From a virus, in IMG/VR virus record IMGVR_UViG_3300021424_002547, positions 35,686 through 99,685 of that record: a DNA stretch of 64,000 nucleotides. One strand, 5' to 3'. Position 1 is the first letter of the stretch. Each line of letters opens with the position of its first letter. The notes below the pieces were generated by a model. The model was not told the origin of the DNA. It did not search any database and saw only the letters and a program-made list of their open reading frames with translations. Below, piece after piece: positions 8,689 to 15,445 of this stretch. A program made the position numbers and the translations under genes.

Positions 8689-9133
8689 AGAAAATCACTT
8701 GCGAACTATATCTAAGGTTATTTCTTGGAGAGTTCTTATAACAATCAGCCATATGGTTAATGCATTCATAGTAACAGGAAGTCTGCTAATGGGTGTTAAG
8801 ATAGCAGGACTTGCCTTGGTAATTAACAGTGCTTTGTTCTGGATCCATGAACGTGCATGGAACATTTTTCAGTGGAATCGTCGAGAGAACGAAAAATTAA
8901 ATTTCGCAGAAGGCCATCCGAGATCTATTTCTAAAGTAGTATCTTGGAGAATTTTGATCACCGTAAGCAATTTCGTGATTCCATTTGTCATGACCGGTAG
9001 TTGGGGACAGGCTGCGCTATTTGCGGGAATGGCTACTGTAGTCAATATCATTCTATATTGGAGCCATGAAAGGATTTGGAATCGCATAAAATGGGGGAAA
9101 TCTGTAGAAACAAATATATCATACATATCATAA
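8675..9133 (+). CDS. DUF2061-family membrane protein, tandem duplicated
   Basis: A 152-residue protein made of two ~65-residue copies of one unit: R-x-I-S-K-V-I/V-S-W-R-(V/I)-L-I-T, a membrane segment, a second membrane segment, then H-E-R-(A/I)-W-N. This is the DUF2061 signature (small inner-membrane proteins of unknown function). Most family members have one unit; here two are fused, giving about four membrane spans. An AAGGAAA Shine-Dalgarno precedes the ATG, which lies inside the end of the radical SAM gene (14-nt overlap). Confidence 0.72.
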   Translation: MNKFKENHLRTISKVISWRVLITISHMVNAFIVTGSLLMGVKIAGLALVINSALFWIHERAWNIFQWNRRENEKLNFAEGHPRSISKVVSWRILITVSNFVIPFVMTGSWGQAALFAGMATVVNIILYWSHERIWNRIKWGKSVETNISYIS

Positions 9134-9135
9134 AA

Positions 9136-10068
9136 ATGAATGAAATAGTTGATTATGGCATTAATTTTGGTTTTGATAATAATAAATTTTTTGTGGATTA
9201 TATCTCGTGCGGGTCAGACATTGGAAATTATAGGGAAGAATTTAAAAAACGTGCAGTAGAATTATCTAAAGCAAGCAAAAAAATATTGTTAGGATTAAGT
9301 TCTGGGCTAGATAGTCAAGCAGTATTACATAGCTTTTTTGAGCAAGGCATTAAAATCGAATGTGCATTTTTATATCAACCTAAATTTAATGAAATAGAAT
9401 ACAATCAATTAAAAATTGTTGCTAAAAAGTATAACATAAATCCTATTATTATAGAACTTGATCCTAATAACATTAAAGAAGAAATATTAGATCACTATAA
9501 TCAAACAGGAATCCCTCCTAATCAACTGATACACAAAAAATTTCTACAACAATTACCAGAAGACTACGATTTTGTTCAAGGAGTACACGGTCCTGACATT
9601 TTTTATAGGAACAATACTTGGTATTCCCTAGATTGTGCAGATTCTATGGAAATTTCTAGGCTGAGAGGGTTCGGTATGCTGGAAAGGAAAGGAAAAATAA
9701 TATGTTGGGAAAGGACTGGTTCTATATTATTAAGTATTTTAACAGATCATATTACTACATCATTTATGTATTCGTATAACTATATCGCCAGTAACCATCT
9801 AAAAACTACAGGAAAAGAAATTAACTTTATGAAAGATCACTGGGATATCTACATCAAACCCTTTCTATATGGAAAATATTGGAAAAATGAGTTAGAATAT
9901 TTTCCTAAATATCAAGGGTGTGAAGGTATTGATTATGTCATAGACGGACCAAAACACAATTATAGGAAAAATCGTGTAGTTATAAAATACGATGCATTAA
10001 TAAAACATCTTAAAAATCCTAAAGGAACAATTAAAAGAATTTATGAGTTTGAAGAAAATAAAAAATAA
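9136..10068 (+). CDS. PP-loop ATP pyrophosphatase (asparagine-synthetase-like domain)
   Basis: A 310-residue protein with a PP-loop S55-S-G-L-D-S60-Q following the strand K-I-L-L-G-L, as in ATP-pyrophosphatases that adenylate a substrate before amidation or thiolation (asparagine synthetase, QueC and TilS relatives). There is no glutaminase domain. The ATG 2 nt after the preceding stop is the likely start; a longer frame from 9076 reads through the conserved end of the upstream gene and is less likely. It is the last gene of the AT-rich island. Its substrate could be a product of the radical SAM/oxygenase enzymes, but nothing shows this. Confidence 0.7.
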   Translation: MNEIVDYGINFGFDNNKFFVDYISCGSDIGNYREEFKKRAVELSKASKKILLGLSSGLDSQAVLHSFFEQGIKIECAFLYQPKFNEIEYNQLKIVAKKYNINPIIIELDPNNIKEEILDHYNQTGIPPNQLIHKKFLQQLPEDYDFVQGVHGPDIFYRNNTWYSLDCADSMEISRLRGFGMLERKGKIICWERTGSILLSILTDHITTSFMYSYNYIASNHLKTTGKEINFMKDHWDIYIKPFLYGKYWKNELEYFPKYQGCEGIDYVIDGPKHNYRKNRVVIKYDALIKHLKNPKGTIKRIYEFEENKK

Positions 10069-10113
10069 CAATTTTCCATTGATTTTTAACTTGACTGAAT
10101 ATAAACTAAAAAC

Positions 10114-10225
10114 GTGGTCGTGAGCAAATTGGCAAAGCTCCCGCTGGACCCATAGTCCAGAATGGGGACGGGACGATGAGTATAACTCGCAGTCTTTGTA
10201 GGTTCGAAACCTACCGGCCGCACCA
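10114..10225 (+). tRNA. Aberrant tRNA-like gene, apparent CAT anticodon, oversized variable region
   Basis: Acceptor stem GTGGTCG (10114-10120) pairs with CGGCCGC (10215-10221) with two G-U pairs, followed by discriminator A and an encoded CCA. The T arm is canonical: GTAGG/CCTAC around TTCGAAA. The D arm GAGC/GCTC carries the GG of the loop. The anticodon arm CTGGA/TCCAG (10144-10160) encloses CCCATAG, giving CAT but with C instead of T at position 33. The variable region is ~37 nt (10161-10197) and can fold as GGGAC/GTCTT plus GAGT/ACTC. The total of 112 nt is too long for a normal elongator tRNA-Met. It may be a functional odd tRNA, a decayed one or a tRNA mimic. Confidence 0.6.
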
Positions 10226-10266
10226 TAACATAACATAAGTAAAATACATTTTATAAGGAAAACAAA

Positions 10267-10461
10267 ATGTCAAACACAGTAGAACAATTAAAAACACAAT
10301 TCGACGCATTCCTGGCAGAAGATGCTAAATTTACAGCAGGCAATGGATCTGCCGGCACCCGTGCTCGCAAAGCACTGCAAGAAGTGGCCAAACTGGTCAA
10401 GGCCCGCCGTAATGAAATTACAGCAGAGAAGAATGCTCGCAAGGAAGCCAAGGCCGGGTAA
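10267..10461 (+). CDS. Histone Hc1-like small DNA-binding protein
   Basis: A 64-residue basic protein with A-G-T-R-A-R-K-A-L-Q-E-V-A-K-L-V-K-A-R-R at residues ~29-48, the signature of Hc1/H1-like proteins found in chlamydiae and in many phages. The C-terminus is rich in Lys and Ala. Likely role: binding phage or host DNA; location cytoplasmic or nucleoid. An AAGGAAAA Shine-Dalgarno precedes the ATG, and a triple CATAA direct repeat lies in the leader just after the tRNA-like gene. The stop overlaps the next ATG (TAATG). Confidence 0.72.
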   Translation: MSNTVEQLKTQFDAFLAEDAKFTAGNGSAGTRARKALQEVAKLVKARRNEITAEKNARKEAKAG

Positions 10462-11009
10462 TGGACTACGATGCATTTTCTAGCGGTCAGGTCGTAAGCA
10501 AACTATGGTTAGCCCAAGAACTAGAACCGATCGCTAGAGTGCATGCTAATCCAGCCAGGATAGTTTTAGTAGGCGGTTGGTACGGAGTTTTTAATTTCAT
10601 ATTAAGGGTGAGATCAAATATGTCTATAGAATCTGTCAGAAGCATCGATATCGATGCAGACGCCTGTTCCGTAGCAGATAAGATTAACGATACTTGGGTC
10701 TGGCAAAATTGGAAATTCAAATCTATTAATTCTGATGCCAACGACCACGATTATTCTAACAGTAACCTAGTCATAAACACCAGCGTAGAACACATAGACA
10801 CGCATCGATGGTTTGATAATATACCAAACGGGTGTTTGGTAGCATTACAAAGCAATGACATGGATCACGAAGATCATTGTCATAATCACGGATCGCTAGA
10901 TGATTTCAAGGGCGATTTTTCGTTATCGGAAGTTTTTTATTCTGGCATCAAGCATTTTGGGTATCCAGATTGGGGATTCAATAGATTCATGATCATAGGA
11001 AAAAAATAA
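10461..11009 (+). CDS. Class I SAM-dependent methyltransferase-like protein
   Basis: A 182-residue protein. The Rossmann glycine-rich strand-loop is R-I-V-L-V-G-G-W-Y-G-V-F (about residues 33-44), followed by V-R-S-I-D-I-D-A-D-A (motif II acidic residues that bind the SAM ribose) and S-N-L-V-I-N-T-S-V-E-H-I near the catalytic cleft. A His/Asp-rich stretch M-D-H-E-D-H-C-H-N-H (~133-142) could bind metal, which is unusual. The product is probably a small-molecule or nucleic-acid methyltransferase. Substrate unknown. Confidence 0.65.
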   Translation: MDYDAFSSGQVVSKLWLAQELEPIARVHANPARIVLVGGWYGVFNFILRVRSNMSIESVRSIDIDADACSVADKINDTWVWQNWKFKSINSDANDHDYSNSNLVINTSVEHIDTHRWFDNIPNGCLVALQSNDMDHEDHCHNHGSLDDFKGDFSLSEVFYSGIKHFGYPDWGFNRFMIIGKK

Positions 11010-11020
11010 AGGACGATTTT

Positions 11021-11494
11021 ATGGACGACAAAGACAAAATAATTGGCAATGAAGATACTATGATCAATATCGATTATCTCGGTGGTGCCGCTGGACAATC
11101 TGTTCTGAGTTTTGATTGTTCAGATACCATAACTTTAGATACATCGATAACCTCACCTTGTACTATCACCATACCAGGATACAGTGCGCACTACAATTAC
11201 CCTAATACATTTACTACCAGCAGCGGATCTGGCTATACGCTAGGTGGAAGTATTCTCAACGACGGTATAGTTAGTATAGGTAATGACGGTATTGATATCC
11301 GAGAAGGCGGGGACATCAAGATCGGAAACCAAAGCCTCAAAGAATTTATGACGAAAATGGAACAGCGACTGGCTATCCTAGTTCCAGATCCTGCCAAATT
11401 AGAAAAATTTGAAGCACTTAAAAAAGCCTATGAGCATTACAAAACCATGGAAAGCCTCTGTTTCGACGAACCGATCGATGATGAAAACAAATGA
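11021..11494 (+). CDS. Conserved phage protein of unknown function, possibly virion-associated
   Basis: A 157-residue acidic protein with a Ser/Thr/Gly-rich middle (T-I-T-L-D-T-S-I-T-S-P-C-T-I-T-I) resembling beta-rich virion domains, then I-R-E-G-G-D-I-K-I-G-N-Q-S-L-K-E-F and a helical C-terminus ending in an acidic tail. I do not recognise a function. It overlaps the next gene by 4 nt (ATGA). Confidence 0.5.
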   Translation: MDDKDKIIGNEDTMINIDYLGGAAGQSVLSFDCSDTITLDTSITSPCTITIPGYSAHYNYPNTFTTSSGSGYTLGGSILNDGIVSIGNDGIDIREGGDIKIGNQSLKEFMTKMEQRLAILVPDPAKLEKFEALKKAYEHYKTMESLCFDEPIDDENK

Positions 11495-12042
11495 TAAAAG
11501 TCTACGATGATCTCATTCCTGTACATCTGCAGGATTTTTTTGAATTATCTATCCTAGGACGCACCGACAGAGAAGACGAATGCCTACATCCCACCATAGA
11601 TCTTCGTTGCAAATACGAAAGCACGTCTAGGGAAAACGACCATACTCCGATAAGTTTTACGCACGTATTAAAATCCAGTTCTAAAGTTTCGAATCACCTA
11701 GATAATTTTGGTCTCATTCCGCAGATCGTTTGCAGCGAAGAAAATGCTATCCTTAGAGAAATAATCACCGCAAGGATCTTTCTGACCGTTCCCCATAAGA
11801 CAGACTTAAAAAATTATGCTGCGCATACCGATTTTGATTTCCCGCATCATGTCTGTCTTTATTATGTAAACAACGCAGATGGACCTACAGCATTCTATGA
11901 TCAGGAAGGAAAAGTCGTCGATGAAGTAATGCCTAAAAAGGGCAGAGTAATATTCTTCGATGGATTGATCAAACACGGTGGTGGAATACCTAGGAATGGC
12001 CCTAGATGCATCGTTAACTATGATATTTTAATAAAGGAATAA
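11491..12042 (+). CDS. 2OG-Fe(II) oxygenase, prolyl-4-hydroxylase-like
   Basis: A 183-residue protein with an intact motif set: H112-T-D114 (iron), H162 in L-I-K-H-G-G-G (iron) and R172 in P-R-C-I-V-N-Y (2-oxoglutarate). The strand order and the H-H-V-C-L-Y-Y-V-N core are typical of 2OG-Fe(II) oxygenases of the P4H superfamily seen in T4-like marine phages. It lies outside the AT-rich island and has a composition like its neighbours, so it probably belongs to the phage's standing gene set. Confidence 0.8.
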   Translation: MIKVYDDLIPVHLQDFFELSILGRTDREDECLHPTIDLRCKYESTSRENDHTPISFTHVLKSSSKVSNHLDNFGLIPQIVCSEENAILREIITARIFLTVPHKTDLKNYAAHTDFDFPHHVCLYYVNNADGPTAFYDQEGKVVDEVMPKKGRVIFFDGLIKHGGGIPRNGPRCIVNYDILIKE

Positions 12043-12043
12043 C

Positions 12044-12727
12044 ATGAATGTTCGCTTGGTATCCTATTCAAAACCCTCAGATGAATTTGCAGTCCTCGGT
12101 ATCCAAGATGCGCAGGAACTCATCGCGTTCTGCGCCCGTGTCAGCAATCCCGCAAACCAATTCAATTCAGAGACATCAGAGAAGCTTATCCGATATCTTA
12201 TTAAACACGCACACTGGAGCCCCCTCGAGATGGTCTCTGCTTGCTTGGAAATCACGACGACTAGAGACATCGCAAGACAGATCCTTAGACACAGATCGTT
12301 CAGTTTTCAAGAGTTCTCACAGCGATATGCTAACCCTGTCGAGGATCTTAATTTCCACATTAGAGAAGCACGGTTGCAGGACACAAGAAACAGACAGAAC
12401 AGTGTCGAATTGGATATGCAAGACCCCAAACAAAGAGAACTTGCACGTCTATGGGCGGAAAAACAACAGACTGTCATTAGAGCCAGTAGAGAAGCCTACA
12501 CTTGGGCTGTATCTAACGGTATAGCCAAGGAGCAGGCTCGCTGTGTCTTACCGGAAGGCAATACTGAAAGCCGGCTGTATATGAACGGCACACTGCGTTC
12601 ATGGATCCATTATATAGAATTACGTGCAGCCAATGGTACCCAAAAGGAGCACATGGACATCGCCCGAGCCTGTGCCGAAACCATAGCCAAAGTATTTCCA
12701 ATGGCAGAATCATTAATTTCCAATTGA
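12044..12727 (+). CDS. thyX: Flavin-dependent thymidylate synthase ThyX
   Basis: A 227-residue protein with the ThyX signature R82-H-R-S-F-S-F-Q-E-F-S-Q-R-Y (R-H-R-x-x-S-x-x-x-x-S-x-R) and the later L-P-E-G-N-T-E-S-R-L-Y-M-N-G-T-L-R-S-W-I-H-Y-I-E-L-R region. The tetrameric FAD enzyme makes dTMP from dUMP using methylene-tetrahydrofolate and NADPH. In a phage it supplies dTTP for replication. Length is normal. The ATG follows the previous stop immediately. Confidence 0.95.
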   Translation: MNVRLVSYSKPSDEFAVLGIQDAQELIAFCARVSNPANQFNSETSEKLIRYLIKHAHWSPLEMVSACLEITTTRDIARQILRHRSFSFQEFSQRYANPVEDLNFHIREARLQDTRNRQNSVELDMQDPKQRELARLWAEKQQTVIRASREAYTWAVSNGIAKEQARCVLPEGNTESRLYMNGTLRSWIHYIELRAANGTQKEHMDIARACAETIAKVFPMAESLISN

Positions 12728-12729
12728 TA

Positions 12730-12758
12730 TTGACAGGTTTTTAAAGATCTCGTATAAT
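12730..12758 (+). promoter_or_regulatory. Perfect sigma70-type promoter TTGACA-17-TATAAT
   Basis: TTGACA (12730-12735), a 17-nt spacer and TATAAT (12753-12758) in the gap after thyX. The predicted start is near 12765, about 20 nt before the ATG at 12786. This is the consensus for the host housekeeping RNA polymerase and suggests early expression of the small genes that follow. Confidence 0.8.
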
Positions 12759-12785
12759 TAAGTTGTTCGACATAGAGAAAATATT

Positions 12786-13610
12786 ATGAGAGCAAACTAC
12801 TGGTCATGTTCACGGTTCGCAGATTGGCTGCGGGGTACCGCTAAAATCAAAGCGGGCACCGGCAAAGAATGGCGCCTCTGGGAAGAAGAGGCCAAAACTA
12901 GCCATCCCATCCGTTATTGGATCGTCGAAGAGGGTCTCGATTACCTCCAAAATTTCGTCAATTGGCCCGCGGATCGACTTAATGACATCCGCTATTATAT
13001 CAACAATCGCTGGGTCAGCCATACTCACAGGCTTACTGCTCATCCTAGAGATATCAAACCAGGGTCCTGGTCAGACGTAGGAAATCGTTTCTTGCCTTGC
13101 TTGTTTAACGAACTAGTCGATTTTGTAGAAATCGAGCAGGCTTGGCATCATGTACTGTGGGACAAAGAAGCACGTGAAAAATATCAGACACCTTGGAGTC
13201 GAAATTTCTTTCGTTTTCGTACGTGGCGCTGTTCAGAAGCAGGCGTCGATCACTTGAAGTGGGCTATGACACTGACTAACGAAGAATTCTTAGACGAAGA
13301 TGAGAAGCATCTAGCAGAACCTACCTATCAGGCCAAAGCAGCCAAAGAAATTCTAGAACTTTATACTTGGTGGAAAGAAGTCTATCCAAATCGTCCAGAT
13401 GTCCACGATGCTTCAGGATGGACTGCCTACTGCGAAATGCGCCGTGAAAAAGGTTATAAGTTTCTCGATATGGAAGATAAGACTCCTGAAGAAGCGGAGA
13501 TGTGTAAAACCGCTCTTGACAAATCACAAGAGTTGGAATTACAATATGCTAAAGAAGATGAAGAAATGATGATCCGATTAATCAAAATAAGAGAAAGTCT
13601 GTGGACCTAA
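12786..13610 (+). CDS. Conserved hypothetical phage protein
   Basis: A 274-residue protein, very rich in Trp and charged residues (W-S-C-S-R-F-A-D-W-L-R-G, then T-W-W-K-E-V-Y-P-N-R-P). The C-terminal third is acidic and helical. I recognise no catalytic motif. It is the first gene behind a consensus sigma70-type promoter, so it is probably made early in infection and may act on the host. Function unknown. Confidence 0.7.
   Translation: MRANYWSCSRFADWLRGTAKIKAGTGKEWRLWEEEAKTSHPIRYWIVEEGLDYLQNFVNWPADRLNDIRYYINNRWVSHTHRLTAHPRDIKPGSWSDVGNRFLPCLFNELVDFVEIEQAWHHVLWDKEAREKYQTPWSRNFFRFRTWRCSEAGVDHLKWAMTLTNEEFLDEDEKHLAEPTYQAKAAKEILELYTWWKEVYPNRPDVHDASGWTAYCEMRREKGYKFLDMEDKTPEEAEMCKTALDKSQELELQYAKEDEEMMIRLIKIRESLWT
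13516..13545 (+). promoter_or_regulatory. Possible sigma70-type promoter TTGACA-18-TACAAT
   Basis: It lies inside the 3' end of the preceding gene, ~55 nt before the small membrane-protein gene at 13601. One -10 mismatch and an 18-nt spacer make it weaker than the exact copies. Confidence 0.4.
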
Positions 13611-13801
13611 AAATCATTTTCAATAAGATCCAATCAGCCTTTGATTGGCTAGAGGATAATTTCGAGCCCATTGAAAATCGCTGGTTGGTATTTCTAGTGG
13701 CCTGTTTTTTGATCATCTTGTTCAAGGCCGGGGGTGCGACGGGTATATCTCTCCTTATAGGGTTGTTCTATATCATGTATTTCGTAACCCTAAAACGATG
13801 A
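13601..13801 (+). CDS. Small two-span membrane protein
   Basis: A 66-residue protein starting at GTG, overlapping the previous stop by 10 nt. Two hydrophobic stretches (about residues 28-45 and 48-64) are separated by a short Gly-rich turn, so it should be an inner-membrane hairpin with a helical, acidic N-terminus in the cytoplasm. Function unknown. A holin-like role is possible from topology but the early-gene context argues against it. Confidence 0.55.
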   Translation: MDLKIIFNKIQSAFDWLEDNFEPIENRWLVFLVACFLIILFKAGGATGISLLIGLFYIMYFVTLKR

Positions 13802-13998
13802 TGTCTTTCCGAAATTGGGTACATAATCTCTGGCTCGAAAACTGCGAGGAGCGTCAGACGTATTCAGTTGGTGTTCGGCTTACTGAGCAGGAATACTTTC
13901 GAAGATTCAAGTGGTGGCTGCGCCGAGAGTGGCGGCATCGCCGGCAACAAGAAATTAAAAGGGAGAAGATAAATGAACGATTCAAACGATGGGCTTGA
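13798..13998 (+). CDS. Small basic hypothetical protein
   Basis: A 66-residue protein, rich in Arg and Trp toward the C-terminus (R-R-F-K-W-W-L-R-R-E-W-R-H-R-R), so it is probably nucleic-acid- or membrane-binding. It begins at an ATGATG that overlaps the previous stop, and it overlaps the next gene by 26 nt. No recognised family. Confidence 0.5.
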   Translation: MMSFRNWVHNLWLENCEERQTYSVGVRLTEQEYFRRFKWWLRREWRHRRQQEIKREKINERFKRWA

Positions 13999-14206
13999 AC
14001 GTCTGTATCAGGATTATTGGATGATTCATGCACAGAAATTGGAAAAACATGATCCTATAGAAGTGGCTGCGGTGCTCGTAGCACATGCTATGACATTATA
14101 CAAGACCGTCCTAGACGACGAGGATTATAATAAAATGGTTGACGATATTGGGCGCATGAGAGATCGAGTAAAAACACTAACACCAGAACAGGGGAACTAT
14201 CACTAA
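13973..14206 (+). CDS. Small conserved phage hypothetical protein
   Basis: A 77-residue, mostly helical acidic protein (V-A-A-V-L-V-A-H-A-M-T-L-Y-K-T). A GGGAGAAG-type Shine-Dalgarno lies upstream inside the previous gene. Its stop overlaps the next ATG. Function unknown; the type recurs among small early genes of marine T4-like phages. Confidence 0.6.
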   Translation: MNDSNDGLERLYQDYWMIHAQKLEKHDPIEVAAVLVAHAMTLYKTVLDDEDYNKMVDDIGRMRDRVKTLTPEQGNYH

Positions 14207-14637
14207 TGAACGCACAAACTCCAGCAGAAGGCATCATGAAGGTAGGCGATTATGGCAACGCTAAATTTTATAAGGTCGCTTGTCAGTGTGGTAGCCACGA
14301 TCACGATCTTGATTTTGAAGTCGAAGCAGAAGAACCCAATGTCAATGTTAACACCTATGTACGAGTAAAGACAGACTATTGGACAGAATCCGTCAAGAAG
14401 CGTTACGATATCGATAATCCTTATCTACAAGAATTAGACTGGACTCTAAAGGATATCTTTAACGGACTTATTACCCGCTTGAAGTTGACCTGGACCGTTT
14501 GGACCAAAGGTTACGTCAAATGCGAAACCACTATCGCTATGACCAAGCAGCAGGCTCTCAACTACGCAGAGACTATCCGATCTGCGGTCAACGATGTAGA
14601 AACTTTCGAGAAAGCACAGAAGAATGACTCCCAGTAA
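14206..14637 (+). CDS. Conserved hypothetical phage protein
   Basis: A 143-residue protein. The N-terminal part contains a C-Q-C-G-S-H-D-H-D cluster (~residues 26-34) that could bind a metal ion; the rest looks like alternating beta strands followed by a helix with a conserved-looking M-T-K-Q-Q-A. Function unknown. It overlaps the next gene by 14 nt within a tightly packed series. Confidence 0.6.
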   Translation: MNAQTPAEGIMKVGDYGNAKFYKVACQCGSHDHDLDFEVEAEEPNVNVNTYVRVKTDYWTESVKKRYDIDNPYLQELDWTLKDIFNGLITRLKLTWTVWTKGYVKCETTIAMTKQQALNYAETIRSAVNDVETFEKAQKNDSQ

Positions 14638-15190
14638 AAGCCCAGATCGGCATACCTTCCAACGAGAGGGCTATGAGAAGCGCCAGGCTGAAAAAGGCGA
14701 GCCTGTCAACGACGATTATCTCGATATGTTCGCCAAGATCATCGAGGATCACAATTGCAAATGGGACGATCCTCAAAGCAAAGAACAGAATATGGAGTGG
14801 GATTTGGTTACCACAGATTGGATCCTAGCCAAGGTCCGTGCCGACGAAGCCTACGCACAGAATTTGTATGCGGCTATGTGTAATAACGGTTTCATTAAAC
14901 TGGAAGTGATCCCCGTGCTAAAAGGAGAAGAATGGTCTTGCTCCTGGCGCTATGCCGGAGGCATCGTCGCGGACATGCGGCAAGAAGGAGATTACATCGA
15001 TTGGTATTGCTCTGGTATCCGAGATACCTTCTATGCCGACACCAAAGACTATACCGAAGAACAATTAGCTAGATTAGACATAACTAAAAGATATGTAGGC
15101 GAAGGTTGCATCACCGACGAGATCCGGACAGATCTCCAGCGTCTTGGTTGGGCGGTGGCGCCCGATGGAGATTGGCAAAACTTTGAATAG
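14624..15190 (+). CDS. Conserved hypothetical phage protein
   Basis: A 188-residue acidic protein with no motif I can name. Features include a W-D-L-V-T-T-D-W-I-L helix, G-E-E-W-S-C-S-W-R-Y-A-G-G and I-D-W-Y-C-S-G near the middle, suggesting a small mixed alpha/beta domain. It continues the early cluster begun at 12786. Confidence 0.6.
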   Translation: MTPSKSPDRHTFQREGYEKRQAEKGEPVNDDYLDMFAKIIEDHNCKWDDPQSKEQNMEWDLVTTDWILAKVRADEAYAQNLYAAMCNNGFIKLEVIPVLKGEEWSCSWRYAGGIVADMRQEGDYIDWYCSGIRDTFYADTKDYTEEQLARLDITKRYVGEGCITDEIRTDLQRLGWAVAPDGDWQNFE

Positions 15191-15207
15191 GAGATAAGTG
15201 AAACAAA

Positions 15208-15399
15208 ATGACCTGGGAACTATACGAGGTCTGGTCCGACACAGATGGACATGAAGAATTGGTAGACACTACCAAAAGCCGTAAAGAAGCACAGGCACTA
15301 GCCAAAAAAACCTTGAACGAGGGCGCAGACGAAGTTTGGATCTGCCGAGAAACCGGAGACGGGGACTACGAAGAAGTGGATCGATTGACAAATGCCTAG
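15208..15399 (+). CDS. Small hypothetical protein
   Basis: A 63-residue acidic protein, probably a compact beta-alpha-beta unit (W-E-L-Y-E-V-W-S-D, helix with A-Q-A-L-A-K-K, V-W-I-C-R-E). It has a leader with GGAGATAAG before the ATG. Its 3' end contains the -35 box of the next promoter. Function unknown. Confidence 0.55.
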   Translation: MTWELYEVWSDTDGHEELVDTTKSRKEAQALAKKTLNEGADEVWICRETGDGDYEEVDRLTNA

Positions 15400-15413
15400 C
15401 CAGGCAGTATAAT
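15385..15413 (+). promoter_or_regulatory. Perfect sigma70-type promoter TTGACA-17-TATAAT with palindromic spacer
   Basis: TTGACA at 15385-15390 and TATAAT at 15408-15413. The 17-nt spacer contains TGCCT-AGCC-AGGCA (15393-15406), an inverted repeat placed where a repressor would block polymerase. It drives the gene at 15446, which has an AAGGAG Shine-Dalgarno. Confidence 0.78.
15393..15406. repeat. Operator-like inverted repeat inside promoter spacer
   Basis: A 5-bp arm (TGCCT/AGGCA) with a 4-nt centre sits exactly between the -35 and -10 boxes. It could be an operator for a phage or host regulator; a chance palindrome of this size is possible. Confidence 0.35.
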
Positions 15414-15445
15414 TATTATATTAACTAGACAAGGAGCAGATCTAA

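Noticed and set aside
10079-10105. TTGATT...TATAAA as a promoter for the tRNA-like gene
   Set aside because: Spacer is only 15 nt and the -35 box is weak; not supported.
12048-12524. Second plus-strand frame inside thyX
   Set aside because: Covered fully by ThyX motifs; no ribosome site and a Ser/Arg-rich random-looking product.
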